From Oasisia sp. SBJ-2009 (taxonomy: Eukaryota; Annelida; Polychaeta; Sabellida; Siboglinidae): 64,000 nt of DNA. The notes beneath the pieces were generated by a model. That model searched no databases, was not told the origin of the DNA, and saw only the letters and a program-made list of their open reading frames with translations. A program made the translations under genes and the position numbers. The stretch covers positions 50,222,324 to 50,286,323 of the forward strand of contig OZ024854.1 in assembly GCA_964017155.1 (NCBI GenBank), read 5' to 3'. Below, piece after piece: positions 10,897 to 49,945 of this stretch (position 1 is the first letter of the stretch; each line of letters opens with the position of its first letter).

Positions 10897-13460
10897 TCAA
10901 TCCCGGTCCTCAAGGTCGTTCATGTCGTCGTGAATATTTCGACAGACGTCAGCACGTCTCTTACAAGAACACATTTCGATGCACGCTATGCGAATTTTCC
11001 TACAGCTGCAGCGTTGGGTAAGACATCCATTTGTACAGCCATATGAGGTGATCTCCCTACATGATTTCGGTATCGGCGGCAGAGATAGGAGCCGTGGGAC
11101 TAGCTTGCCATCCAGGTGCATCCATCCCATTTCAGTGACAGGCAGAAGATCAGGACATGGTAAATGTGCTTGGTTCCAGACATTTGCTTGATAGTGTGTT
11201 CGCATGATGTGGAACTTTGTTGCATCTGAGTTTGGGGAGAGAGTTTCGTGTGCACGACCGATACAAAACAACTTCACACGAGCTTTGTTGCATGTGTCAA
11301 CCTCTGGCACGCCGTACATCTTGGAAATGAATTTCTCGGTTGACATTACTATGTGATCAGTGAGAGGGCCCTTGCCAAGGCCAATCAGGTCAGTGTGATG
11401 TTGTTGGAACATTTGCTAGGCTGTTTTTATATACCGTGACCACTGAACTGAGACACACTATCACAGCCTGTAACAGCATGGAATCCTAGTAGGGTGTCCA
11501 GTTGTTCCACTGAAAGGTTCTGGTGGATCTCATGTACTGGGAAATATTTTGGAGCCTTTGATGTTCCAGCCTTCATGTATAGTCGTGTGCAATCTATTCT
11601 GCTATAATGGGCCAGCAGTAGGAGAAGCACGACGGTGTCACGTACTGATACAACTATCGTGTTCAGATGAGCATGAATGCAATGCAGGATTAGTCGAGTA
11701 TCACCTTCTTCATGATCGGCTCGCAGAGAGGAAACATCAAGATCTGGGTCAGATGACTTGACGGTAGTTGCTTCGCTGAACCCACCTGCCACTACAATCA
11801 CTGGGCTTTCTGTTGAGTTATGTTCAATCAGGCGGCTTGAAACCAGCATCGCGAGATCTGCTTTATTTTCCTCAAGTGATGTGAAGCTAGACCAGTCTGA
11901 TGGGAGAGGAACTGTTGAATCGTTTTCTATTTTACGACGTACTGGCCGGTGGCGCTGCTTTCGTTTGACTCTTGTGCCTGATTTGATCGATTCATCTCGA
12001 TACCTGTCAAAGACCACGTCGATTCTCTGGTATTTTGCTCCCATCTTGAACACAGTTTCTGCGAAGATGTTTGCAAAGTCACCAAAGGTCTTTATACCCG
12101 GAGGCTTTCCAAGTGCCATCACAAGTGCTTGGCCATCAATGACCAAACAGCTGGCTTCATCGACTGCGACATTTGCTGATGTTTCAACTTGTTGTGTCAG
12201 TATGTTTGCTAACACAGACTTGTTGGTGGAATGTAGACTGCCATCCGTTGTGGCCAGAGAGAGGGGGATTATTCATGTTGGAGGATGTTCTCAAGGTTTA
12301 CATCGCGTCCCGCTCGATAAGCTGTTATGAGCCTCTGTAAACTGTTCCTGCCTACTTTGATGGTGTTTTGGTTGCCCTTGGAAACTTTCACAACTTCATA
12401 CAGCGAAGCAACTGTCTTGGCTTTATTCTTCTGAATGGGTGCTTTCAGAGTCAGGTGCATGTCACTGTCGGGGGGCTGACACAGGCATTTGTCCACAAAG
12501 GTTCTCATTTGTGAGAGGCCAAGACTTTCTCCAGCAAGCAAGGGTTCTTGAATCTCTGGTGTTACGATATCTTTGTTGATTATGTTCTTCAATGTGACAT
12601 CACTGTCGTGCAGCACACCATGTTTTTTCATGGACTGGGCTAGCTTCTGTTCATCTGAGTCGTCATTCTCCAGCCGACGTTTTGTACACTCATTGTGTGT
12701 ATACTCGTCATCATCTTCCGCTGTAAGATCCATCGTGGCTGTTGTCTGAGATGTTATGACTGTTCTCAGATTGTATGGCAGGGTCCATCTATTGAGTGCT
12801 GAGGTTATTCTCGTTATCCCGACTAAGCCACCACTTTTCTTTCCTGTAGCGTTTAGCCATTCTGTGCTTTGGTCTTCTGAGACCTGATTGAAGCGTCGTT
12901 CGGTTCGTTTCACTACGAAGTTGCCTTCCTGAAACTCCAAAAGGACGTCTGGTGGGAGAGTTGACATCTAAGCCAGATACACTGTACCCCATCTGGCGTA
13001 GTTGATCATACCTGAAGAAATACGGTAACATACGCTTGAAGGAATACTGGTGAAGATCCCACAACCTATCACGTTGTGCTCGGGTGAATGAGTACAGGAT
13101 GCTCACCATGGTCATATACTGCCACTTTGGAAACAGCGCCTCATCCACAGTCAGAACAACATGCTGCTGCTCCATCGAATTGGCTACGTGAACTACTCGT
13201 TTCATGACTGTGTTCAGTGTATCGGGTTCAGATGCAGGAGCTTGTACGATAAGTAGGTAACCTACAGTGGTCTTCTCTGGGTTGACTTTGCTAGCTGTTT
13301 GGTTGTAAAGTGTCCAGGAAGGAATTGGTTTGTGTTGTTTGCCTGTGCAAAATGATCAGCTGTGATCGCACCGACAAATGGACGCTCCTTGATTCCTCTG
13401 TTTGGCGCGGGTATTATCTCAGTCATCAACTCAGGGATGCATAGTGTGGCTATCTTGGAC
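10897..13460 (-). pseudogene. Decayed multidomain TE protein: PIN/flap-nuclease-like and CXC Cys-rich
   Basis: Four successive minus-strand frames read as one protein broken by frameshifts or deletions near 13206-13262, 12960, 12216-12270 and 11413-11430. In order: a region with VVLTVDEALFPK and RLWDLHQYSFKRMLPYFFRYD; GNFVVKR and KSGGLVGITR; a nuclease-like region with DVVFDRYRDESIK, DHEEGDTRLILH and LLGFHAVTGCDSVSQFSGHG; then YQANVWNQA, and a Cys cluster (YGCTNGCLTQRCSC, MCSCKRRADVC). From memory this domain order matches a very common repeat-derived protein of animal genomes; the conserved acidic residues resemble PIN/XPG-type nucleases. An Academ-class assignment is possible but not certain. 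It lies inside the inverted arms, so it is probably the element's own gene. Confidence 0.7.
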
Positions 13461-13462
13461 AT

Positions 13463-13466
<4 letters not shown>

Positions 13467-13534
<68 letters not shown>
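13467..13534. repeat. (TA)n microsatellite abutting the left end of the nested element
   Basis: About 34 TA units, ending exactly at the 27 bp terminal inverted repeat. Confidence 0.95.
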
Positions 13535-13536
<2 letters not shown>

Positions 13537-16439
13537 GGTCAGTTATCACGAAACGTCGTCAAAACCTTTTTGTAACCTAACCATTATAAAAGCATACACC
13601 ACGGCATTGTAATGGTGGTCACGACAACCGCCTCGGTGACAGGTACCATGGGAACCCAACGTTTACTTGTGTATCTTCAAAATTATGGAAGATACAGGCA
13701 AATAAAGGGTATTTTTGACACATTTATGGAAGTTTTTTCTGTAGTACTATTATACTAATACGAATTATGCATTAACCAATAATCACAGGTGTGTGGTTTA
13801 TTTACCCATTTATCGGTGTGTAGTTGACATAGAGTCTTCAAAAAAATTAAGCGTTTTGTTGAATGGGCGCGCCGCAAGAACAGTATATATGGTGGGGTAG
13901 TTTGGCCGATACCGAGCGTATGCAAATTTTCAACAAAGCGTATGCAAGGGTAAATAAAGTAGTACAAACATACTAATTGTATCTGTATGTTGATACTTCC
14001 ATTTAGACAATACTTGTATAGGTTATATTGGCCTTCCAAATTTTTTAATCCTGAAATAAAATATAATAGTCTCATATTTCGACGTGGGGTAGTTTTTGAC
14101 GATACCGAGCGAATGACATAGACTCACTGATTTTGGAGAGAGTTTTAAATATAAGTGGACGTTTTTTCACATATTTGTCTGGTGTTACGTAAGGTATGTG
14201 ACACTGATAAATTAGAAATGCAGCCATCTGTTTCTTCTATATGTTATGATGTTTATACGTGTGGTGATACCGAGCGTATACACGAGACCGAGCGTATGCA
14301 AATCAAATATATCAAAAATGACGTACTGCTGCCATTACCAGAAGAATGGGAGAGACACAGGAAGGCAATAGCCAAATCACGCAAGATAAGATGTAGGTAG
14401 AGGAATTTCTTAGGAGATCAGAAAACAGCAATGAGTTACTTTGAAAGAATTATTAAATCAGGGGAAGAGAAATCTTCTCACCGACAGACACTATGCAAAA
14501 CATCTACAGGAAATTCAACCTTGAATTCAGCGAGAGTAAGATATCATTTACTGCATTCTGCAGGGGGAGACCATCCAATGTCAAGCTCAGAGATACGTGT
14601 GCCTATGACAGCGTCACGCCAAAATGTCCATAACGGCGAATGCTTCCAAAGTACTGCCAAAGTCCTTACCTGAATTAACCTCGATGAGTGATGAAACTAT
14701 AACGCATAAACTGAATGACGGGGACTGCACAAGACCAATCAAATATAAACTGTGGATCAAGAAAGACGTGAAATACAAGACCACCCTCACCACAAATTGA
14801 AGTGGTGGAGGACATTGACACATTCTCCTAAACACTGATGAGAGAACTCCCAGAATTCAGAGGACATTGCGGCAGGGCCTTCACACAGTACGAGCAAATC
14901 AGACATATCAGAGGTAATCTTAAGCTTATGACGGAAGCCACGTGCAGTGAATGGCTTAATGGAGGCGCGCGCCATTGTGCCAGTGGACAACCCTCTTATG
15001 GTGAGAGGCAGCTCATGTTACCATGAATGTTGCTATGAAGGGGCGGATATTTCACTCAAACTGCGACAGGTGGAGAATTGTCCCTGTCGCTGTCATCCGG
15101 GATCAGTTGGAGGAAGATCCACGTGAAGCAAGCTCCAGCAATGGCCGTCGTTACAATTTTAGACAATAGTCTCAAATGATCAGATGGTGTCAACTATCGA
15201 AGAGTAAAAACATGTTGGCTGTGTTGCACACATTGCTGAATAAAGGACATGTTCAGTTCATATCATGCTTTCGTAGAATATGAGTATTGTACCAGACAAG
15301 TTTAGTTTGTCGATGAGGTTATTGCCATGGTTATCACTTACTAATGCAGCAAATTATTGTAGCAGTAAGCACATCAGTAGAATAGGTTGTTTATTTGTTA
15401 TTGTGATTAGCGGAATGTATTCGATGCCTACACATAACTAATTTGGTTAAGAGTAGAATTTCACGCGATCTCCGCCTGTTATTGAATCATTAAAAAGTAT
15501 AACAAATTTGTCTGATGTCCAATAGTTACTGAACCACTGTGTATATACTAAAACTATTGTCCTTTGTCACTCGACGACCAACAATAGACGACCAACAGTT
15601 CGAGACGGCGTCCATTAGCCGAAAGGAAGACTGTTTAATCATCCCGAACATTATAAAATAATCGACATGACAATTACTTGGTTATAAATATACTTCTTGC
15701 CACAATGGCGACGTCTGAGTTAAACGAGAACTGCGTTTCCTTAGAAATGGCGATGACTGGGAAATAGTGCACATACCTGTCTCAGGGCAACACGCCGAGG
15801 CCAAACAGAATAAAACAAATGCCACTTAGAACAAGTATTTTCTATTTTGAAAATACCAGTGAAGAATGCTTTTCAGCGACACCGAGCGTATACCTAATTT
15901 AAACATCCTTACGAAGACTACAGAAGACAGTATCCGCATAAGATTTGTTCCGGTGAAAAAGTAATTGTTAATTTTATACCTGCATTTACGGTGATAGTAT
16001 ACAAGCAGTTCCCCTTAGAATGACAAGTAATTATATGACCGCTTTACTATTTTTGCGGGGTACCAAAAATGTATTCTAATTTGTAAATTGCATATAAACA
16101 AAAGAATGTTTACAAACATTGCCACTTCTGTCCATTTTGAACCATACACCTGTCACATGCTCAAACAAAATAAACTAGAGCACTTAGCGAAAATATTAAA
16201 TACCATAACAAATACACTAGGTACACTATGTGCGTGCATACGCTCGGTATCGCGCAACACAGACACCAAACTTCAAAGCGATGCCAAAGAGCCGATTTTA
16301 CTAATTAAGCTACCCAAATTTATTTCCAGTATACCTTGACATGTTATTTATTAGTGACTAAAGGGAAAACATGAAATATTGAATTCTAAATTTACTTACC
16401 CCCCTAAAGCAGATTCTGACGACGTTTCGTGATAACTGA

Positions 16440-16443
<4 letters not shown>
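13535..16443. mobile_element. 2.9 kb nested element with perfect 27 bp TIRs, flanked by (TA)n on both sides
   Basis: The sequence 13535-13561 is the exact reverse complement of 16417-16443; it begins ATGGTCAGTTATCACG. Both ends face a long (TA)n tract. Inside, the motif ATACCGAGCGTATGC or close variants occurs near 13909, 14098, 14268, 14285 and 15882 in one orientation and near 16237 in the other, like subterminal transposase sites. Coding remnants lie at about 14155-15250. The superfamily is not recognised. Confidence 0.75.
14155..15250 (+). pseudogene. Degenerate coding remnant inside the nested element
   Basis: Several short plus-strand frames (14155-14400, 14431-14673, 14838-15026) show biased composition but many stops. 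One piece reads ELPEFRGHCGRAFTQYEQIR followed by a TEAT box. From memory this resembles the F-EH--R---QY---K / Q-DF-E region of repeat-derived proteins. Another reads LPLPEEWERHRKAIAKSRK. No complete domain can be named. Confidence 0.35.

Positions 16444-16508
<65 letters not shown>
16443..16508. repeat. (TA)n microsatellite abutting the right end of the nested element
   Basis: An uninterrupted TA run beginning at the 27 bp terminal repeat. Confidence 0.95.
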
Positions 16509-17560
<1,052 letters not shown>

Positions 17561-17810
17561 CCACGAAGAGTCCAAAATAACATTGTGCATGCTGAATACA
17601 GCTGTAAATAATGCTGAAAGGTAAGCAAAATTATTATTTTGTTAATTTGTATTGGTGCCAATATGACGGTTGGTGCTGGTATTTAAAAGGAGACAATAAA
17701 ATATTTTACAATTTGGTACACACTGCACATACAGGATATATCTGCAAATAATGTTGAAAGGGGTGAATCAATTATTTATTTGCACACAATATCAACATGC
17801 CTGACATAGT

Positions 17811-18024
17811 TATTTTATTTGTTATTTTATTTGTTATTTTATTTGTTATTTTATTTGTTATTTTATTTGTTATTTTATTTGTTATTTTATTTGTTATTTT
17901 ATTTGTTATTTTATTTGTTATTTTATTTGTTATTTTATTTGTTATTTTATTTGTTATTTTATTTGTTATTTTATTTGTTATTTTATTTGTTATTTTATTT
18001 GTTATTTTATTTGTTATTTTATTT
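17811..18024. repeat. Near-perfect 12 bp tandem array (TTATTTTATTTG)n
   Basis: About 18 identical copies with no visible variants. It sits just inside the right inner arm of the 9.6 kb element. The open frames through it (FVIL or FYLL repeats) are products of the repeat. Confidence 0.97.
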
Positions 18025-18069
18025 GCTTTGTTTAAATGACAATTTGGGCAATTCATATGAGTTTTAAGG

Positions 18070-18345
18070 TGTTTTTGATATTTTATCACAAATCTGAGTA
18101 TGCTATTGTATTCCTCATATTAGAAAACATGCAAAAGCACACTTCATTCATGTTTGTACCTTGCTTACTAAAAAATATATAAACATTTATGAATTTTAGC
18201 ACGACGGTGGCGGCCATCTTGGATTTGTCATTTTTTAGGGCTTATGAGCCATTTGTGAGCCGGGCATACAGCAGATTCGAGTTCAGCACCCCTCAATACC
18301 CCTAAATAGCATGTATGCCATAAATTAACACGATTTGCCTCCAGC
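18070..18345 (-). repeat. Inner inverted arm, right copy
   Basis: The partner of 10310-10600 in inverse orientation; see the parent element. Confidence 0.75.
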
Positions 18346-18504
18346 GTTTACATTTCTTGAAAATTGACCCAGTCTAAACGATGTAAAGACTGTTCGACCA
18401 ATACATGTCTCAGTTCATCATCAGATCCGGTCACTGCTAACAGGTGAAAAAAAACGATCGCGTGAACAATTATTTTGTATGGTCGCTGCTTGCGTTTGTC
18501 AAGT

Positions 18505-18616
18505 AGTCCTTCACTGCGGGTATATTTTAATCAGAAACGACCCGTGGCTAGGAAAACGGTCGCTCAAGACGAATAGTCGCTCATGACAGACGTCGCCTAA
18601 AACAGGTTTTACTGTA
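18505..18616 (-). mobile_element. Fragment with a pogo/Tigger-like end
   Basis: On the minus strand the segment begins CAGTAAAACCTGTTTTAGGC and continues with GCGACTATTCG and GAGCGACCG, like the ends of Tigger-type elements (CAGT-AAACC then GCGACC). The opposite end was not found. Family assignment is from memory. Confidence 0.35.
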
Positions 18617-19361
18617 TTTACTAGATTGCTCATCTACCAGACTGTTATGACTAATAGGTAATTTTAATTAATTATGTTGACACATGTATTTTTATTATTT
18701 ATTTTTAATTACTACCTGTGGGTAGTATTCTTCTTATTGTATAAAGATTTAATAGCAGCATACTGTGAAGCGCCACAGATAATTAAGGATGTGGCCCTAT
18801 ATGATATAAAATATTGTACTGAATAAAACATAATTTCCTGCAGGTCATAGTGATGATAATAATAATAATTATTATTATACTATTTATTATTAATTAAACT
18901 ATTTCGCGCGTGCGAATGCAGTAAGTAAAGTTAATAGCTATGAATAGTCGCGCGCACAAACGCCTAATGGAATATTGTGTAAAGCTAACTTATAATAGCG
19001 AGTTTACTGAGCATCGGAGCTGCATGTAGCCGAATATGACTGTCATGTTTCTAAAATGGCGTAGTCCTTACACTTGCTATGGCTATGTATTCTAAAATCG
19101 TTTTCTAGTAAACCGCTGACGTTAAAAATATGATTGTTGTTGGAAGTTGTTACTTTTTATTAAATATATTAGGCCCATATCACCAAAACATTGAATTTTG
19201 TTACCCTTTAAAAATAGTAACTTTTTTTTGAATAGGAAGTGATGTGGAATGACATTTCACACAGATACACATCAAAAAGGTAGTAAAAGGCACTACTAAT
19301 TTAGGCCAGTTAACTGGAACACTACCGAATTATGGTGCACGAAATTTGGCATAATTCGGTG

Positions 19362-19790
19362 ATCTTCAACGTGTCCAAAATTGTTTGGCAAACTTAGTTT
19401 CATGTTCTCCTCATTTTTCTCGCTCAGTGCCGCTTCTGAAATCATTGTCTGGGCTGGGGACATTGCATTGGCTCCCCGTTCACTGTCGAATTATTTTCAA
19501 GTTTTGTACAATGCAACAGCCTATTAATTTAAGCTCTCTCATCAACACAACCAGCATATCTCAATTCGATGCTCACTTCAGCAAGATATTCCAGAGAGCT
19601 ACGATCAATCAGTAGCCTCTTCACATTCCCCAGATGAAACCGAAAGCTGGAACCCGAGTCTTCTCTGTTGCCGCACTGGTCAACTCTGTGGAATTCGCAG
19701 TGTTAAATTAGAAGAAAATATAGTTTAATTCCGCCAGGGTTTAAAAATCTATCTCTTTAGAGCTGCCTATTCTCCTTAGGTTTGCTTCTT
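19362..19790 (+). pseudogene. L2-like LINE ORF2 fragment (RT C-terminal region)
   Basis: The frame reads LQRVQNCLANLVS, then LLKSL, then HWLPVHCRIIFK, the hallmark linker of L2-type ORF2 proteins. Five residues (SGLGT) interrupt LKSL-HWLP. Further on RVFSVAA and a LFRAAY-like end are seen between stops. It is 5'-truncated and broken. Confidence 0.7.
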
Positions 19791-20212
19791 TAGACATCGC
19801 ACCTTCATTCATCAGTCGACGATTCACGCATTGTGTACGATTACGAAATTGCTTAATCCCTGCCCTTGTGCCTGGCCCTTGGTTTTGTCGCGTTACTGAA
19901 CTTCAATTGATCTTCCAGGATATTGGCGCATAACTAATATTAATAAGTAGTCATTCTTATTGGCGCATAAATGATAAATAATAAGTCATTCTTATTAACA
20001 AAATGTGTCAGAAAATCGGTTTGTCTCGTTTTAATAATTTTTATACAAATAACGTTGTAACACTAACACTAACAAGTTTGTAAATAATCATAATCAGGCA
20101 GAAACCGACATGGGACAGAAACCGAGTCCGAGTAGACTCAGTAGTTGATTATAATAAATCATGATAATTTTATACTGGTGACGGCACATATCGTGCGTCC
20201 TGGTGTTTCACT

Positions 20213-20219
20213 GTGTGTG

Positions 20220-20295
<76 letters not shown>

Positions 20296-20298
20296 TGT
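20213..20298. repeat. Compound microsatellite (TG)n(CGTG)n
   Basis: A TG run passes into tetranucleotide GTGC, the reverse-complement type of the 2768 tract. Confidence 0.95.
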
Positions 20299-21239
20299 AG
20301 TGACTAATACTAGTCTTGACTTTGCCCTTGCTCTTTGGTCAATGTCAATCGAACACGTTCGTGAGTCGAATACGTATCATAATATCGCTTGTAATTAGGG
20401 CCAGATGTAACATAGAATGCGCAAAACAGGTAAATTTGGCATGTACACAAAAAAGTTGATTTACAAAGATGTAAAATGAGGTTTGTGAACATACATTTTC
20501 AAAATAAATAACATATATTACACGAAATACTCATTGGCCCCCATTGCGTAATGCCTAATGGTCCCTCTGCCTGTCTGGGTCTGTTGGGAGTGTGGCGTGT
20601 CTAAAATCAACATCTACAAATAACTCAAAAGGGCGGTATATACATAGTCATAGATAATATCGGTTGGATATGCCAAAGGCTTCCTAATCCGCTTGCCATC
20701 TGGACTCGCGGCACTGAAATTTATTCGCGCGACATCGTCTCGTGGGGGTATATTTTGTAAGTCTTTCGCCAAAATATAAATTTTTAGCAGTTCGTTTACA
20801 TAACTGAACTAAAATAATTGTTACATATTTTGAATATCGGTATACATATTCAAAATATATTACATATTTTGATTATTTCTTCATATATTGGAAAAATCGG
20901 CATGTGTTCGACACGCGGGCTGGCCAGTAAAGGCAGTATTATGAGTATACTAAACTACTAGAGTCTAGAATTAGTATTAGTGTCAATGGAATGAATGCAT
21001 TTGCCATTTCATTTGCAGTGCACTTCATTTCAATGAGTTACATATCAACATTTTAAACTGTTTTTAATTTAAAAATGCGAATCAATCACCAGTAATTAGA
21101 CTAAATAAAACGTTAATAGTCGCGTTTGGCTTGTGTGATGTACCCTACCATACAAGATGTAGTGGAACGTCCACTTTCGGGAATAAAAAAAACCTACCCG
21201 ACCTTCGGACGCGCGCGTTGCAATATGGGAGGGGATCGA
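20299..21239. other. Spacer with a LINE-tail remnant
   Basis: No gene seen. At 20655-20705 GGTTGGA, GCCAAAGGCTTCC and GCCATCTGGA match the 3' UTR of the CR1 element at 8850-8900 (GGTTGGA, GCCAAAGGGCTTCC, GCCATCT), so a related 3' end probably lies here. Confidence 0.5.
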
Positions 21240-21690
21240 TCTGTATTTCAACGTTATACCTTTCAACATCAGCCATATATTGATTTATTAGAATCTGTAC
21301 AACGAAGGATAAACATGATTATACATGAATTAAGGCGTTTAGACTATCCAAGACGATTAAAAATGCTAACAATCACAACTTTGGAGACAAGAAACATGAG
21401 AGCTAATTTAATGGAAATAATAAATGGGTTGCATAGTATTTATCCTCATATCCTGCCGACTTCTTCAGTTCTTGTTACGGAAAATGAGCATAGCAAAAGA
21501 AGAGGGTAGCCTTACAGGATAAGCAAGTTACACTCCAGGCTAAATATACGAATGTACTCTTTCACTCAAAGAATAGTTAATGATTGGAATAAACTTCCTA
21601 GAAATGCAGTTATGTCCTCAGGCGTCAACCAATTTAAGGGTCACATTGACAAATATCTTAGAAATAGGGCGGAAGATTACACGAGTCAGC
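21240..21690 (+). pseudogene. CR1-like LINE ORF2 C-terminal fragment
   Basis: Two pieces read LLESVQRRINMIIHELR, LTITTLETRNMRANLMEIIN and FTQRIVNDWNKLP, NQFKGHIDKYLR. They match the C-terminal part of the RT ORF at 8440-8830 in order and spacing (ERVQRRATK, TTLETRRLRGDQ, FSQRTVNEWNRL) but clearly diverge. One stop and a frame change separate the pieces near 21508. Confidence 0.8.
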
Positions 21691-22230
21691 GGTTGACTCC
21701 CTTCCTCGGCAACTCCTCGACTGTGTTCGTAGAAGAGAATTCACAAAGTAATTTCGTGTGTAGACCCAGGGCAGTGCTCGAACCAGGCTTAGCCTTGTCT
21801 AGTCTTAGACTATAGGGCGTGCAAGTCTCGCGCGCGTAAACGAGGCTGGGGGCAATTGGGGGCAGGAGGTCCATATCCTCCATATTAACATACAGGACTT
21901 TGTTTTGTTTTTGGTCGTAATAATCGAACTGTTCCCAAATAGCGTATTTCAGTTATGTTGCCCGAAAGATTATTAAAAGCAGAAGCAGTGGAACACTTTG
22001 CCGGTGACAATGATCACGGAAATCATGAATTTTAATCGATTATTATGGTGGTTGCCGTGGCTTAGCGGCAAGTACTTGTGTTTGGCGATCTTGACTAATA
22101 ATGAAGAGTGCCAGTACAACCTGTTTGGGGGAAACGTATAGATGTTATAAGTATGTGCATTTAGACAACTTGTCAGATATAAGAATTAAACACAACATAT
22201 TTATGACCTGATTTTCCTAGTATTCATCAG
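21691..22230. other. Non-coding spacer
   Basis: No gene or clear repeat recognised. Confidence 0.4.
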
Positions 22231-22239
22231 TCCACCTCA

Positions 22240-23145
22240 CCTTTGAGATCACGTCAGCACCTGAGTACGTCCAGAAGAGGATGACTAGAATGCTTGACGG
22301 TCTTCCAGGCGTTCTATGTATGATGAATGACATCATCATCTCTGGAGACTCCCGTGAAAGGGTGAAAGCTGTGTTCAAACGTCTGGAAAAAATGGCGTGA
22401 CATCGAACTTTGGAAAGTGTGACTTCGCGAAATCCAGCGTTTCATACTTGGATCACGTGGTTTCAGCCGAGGGGATCGAGGCTGACCCAGCAAAAGTGCA
22501 AACGATCATGGAGATGGAACAGCCTAACAACGTGGGTGACATTCGGCGCTTCCTTGGCATGACAAATCAGCTGGGAATGGTTTCGCCGAAGCTATCAACC
22601 ATCACCAAGCCACTGAGATATTTGCTGAGTAAACAATATCAGTGGACATAGGGACCGAGTCAAGGTCACGTGTTTGAAGAGGTGAAGAAAGAGCTCAGTC
22701 ATACACCTGTTCAATCGAGAAACAACAGTATCTGCAGATGCGTCATCGTTTGGGCTAGGAGCAGTTCTCCTACGACACGAAGAAACTATGCGCCCAGTAG
22801 CGTATGTCTCAAGGGCGATGACAGCGACTGTACAAAGATATTCTCAGATAGAGAAAGAAGCTTTGGCGACGACATGGTCTCTGGAGAGATTCTCAGATTA
22901 CCTGTATGGGATCCAATTCTACGTGGAAACAGACCATAAGCCGTTGGTATCTTTGTTAAGCTCAAACAAAAATCCTAAATGAGCTGTCTCCAAGAATCCA
23001 ACGATTCCGCATGCGATTGATGTGGTATGCAAACACTATCAGTCATGTACCTGGCAAGAATCTGGATGCAGCAGATGCTCTGTCCCGCTCTCCTTCAATA
23101 CGACCACTGACAGCAGACGAGTCGCAGTTCGCGGAGAAAGTTTAG
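22240..23145 (+). pseudogene. Ty3/gypsy-type LTR retrotransposon fragment (RT and RNase H), dead
   Basis: RT remnants include APEYVQKRM and LDGLPGVLC; the catalytic box following these has Asn in place of its first Asp. Next come a frame break near 22395, VSAEGIEADPAKVQ and RRFLGMTNQLG. The RNase H part has VAYVSRAMT, QIEKEALATTW and ETDHKPLVSLL, and a linker remnant VPGKNLDAADALSR follows. Several stops and frameshifts divide it. No LTRs, gag or integrase core were recognised nearby. Ty3/gypsy elements copy by reverse transcription; this fragment cannot. Confidence 0.85.
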
Positions 23146-23660
23146 TCATGGGACAGATTCCAGCAACGGAGACCAATACAATAAAACATTTAAGAGAAAG
23201 AAAATGTGTTCTCGTTTTTCCTCTCTAACTCCTGTTTCATTCTATCAATATATTCGCAGTTAACCTTTCTCAGTATAAACTAATATATATTACGCTTGCC
23301 TTGCATGTCACTAGATGATCAGCAATATTAATTTCATGCCATGCCATTCTGTGATATACTCAACGAACATACGTCTTTCTTTACATAGAAATCATTCGTG
23401 AACCTGCCTTCAAAACTTGCCATCAGCTGAACGAAACAGAGAATTGAGATACATATTGAGGTCACATAAACGCTAACTTTTAAATCTATTTATCCTTTAT
23501 GTATCAATTGTACATGTTTTTTACCTGTATTAAATGTATTAATATTGCATGCAGCTACAGTTTTGATGTTAACAATATATACGACAATGCAGTTACACAC
23601 ATTTTAATGCAAATAATCCTATTCTCCACCACAGTGATTCCACCAAATAAATATTCATGA

Positions 23661-23666
23661 TTTATT
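23661..23666 (-). other. Candidate poly(A) signal for USP19
   Basis: AATAAA on the minus strand about 440 nt beyond the USP19 stop. Other weaker A-rich sites exist, so the choice is tentative. Confidence 0.35.
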
Positions 23667-24101
23667 GACGCATGATGTTCAGAAGCCATACTGTGCAATT
23701 GCCTATTTTATAGTTTTGTGTGTATGTGCAATGACAACCGACATACAATGACGTCATGTTCATAGTTACAGCTCAAATGCATATCAATCAATAATCCTTC
23801 CATACATAAATGTATACACAGTCAAAATCACTCTAGAATGCCACCAAACACAAGATACGTACCACTAGTCTCAATACAAAATTTCACAGTCGAGGATTCA
23901 AGCTTCATGTTGGAGCCACCAAGCAGTCAAGCAACCAGCTTCAGTCGCAGGCAACAGGCGTCATTAATTCAAACAGCAAAACAAAAACAGCAATATCGTC
24001 ATCACAATTAGTAGTCGTGAAACGGTTATGACGCATTCGGGTTTTCTAGCGTTGATAAGATGTCACTGAAAGCACGAGTTACAAAGATCTCTTCTGTAGG
24101 G

Positions 24102-49515
<25,414 letters not shown>

Positions 49516-49851
49516 TTCAGCAGCGGCGTTTTTGTTATCATTCGAATTGTTATTCCCGTCGTCCAGCGCGGGACGCTTGCGTTTTCTACTTTGCTGCTCT
49601 ATTTTGATATTTTCGCCAAGTTTCAGAATAACGGCGCAGGTTCATATATGACCCAATGTTTACTAATGTTGTTACATTACGGCATTCCCTCTAGAAACGC
49701 TACACGACCCACGCAGTTCCAGAATCACAACAGAATTCTTTCCGGCACATGGCCTTCTGTTCACCCAATCAAATCAGTCGTAGTTTCCCACGTTTCAAGC
49801 AGACCAATAATATTTGCTCTGTCATGTTGGATGCGGCGAAATATAAAAAGG
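49516..49851. promoter_or_regulatory. USP19 5' flank / probable core promoter and 5' UTR
   Basis: The segment between the USP19 ATG and the transposon end. The frame is open from 49516 to about 49640 without an ATG. No TATA box is certain; the transcription start is not determinable. Confidence 0.35.
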
Positions 49852-49945
49852 ACGAGACTATTCGCAGAGCAGCTCTGCGGATAAGGAAATATTATCCACT
49901 ATCCGCAGAGCAGTGACGTCACTGCTCTGCGAATTAGGGAACAAG

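Noticed and set aside
11758..12330. Plus-strand frame of 190 codons
   Set aside because: Shadow of the decayed nuclease-like gene on the minus strand.
17772..18089. FVILFVIL/NKITNKIT repeat proteins
   Set aside because: Products of the 12 bp tandem array in all frames.
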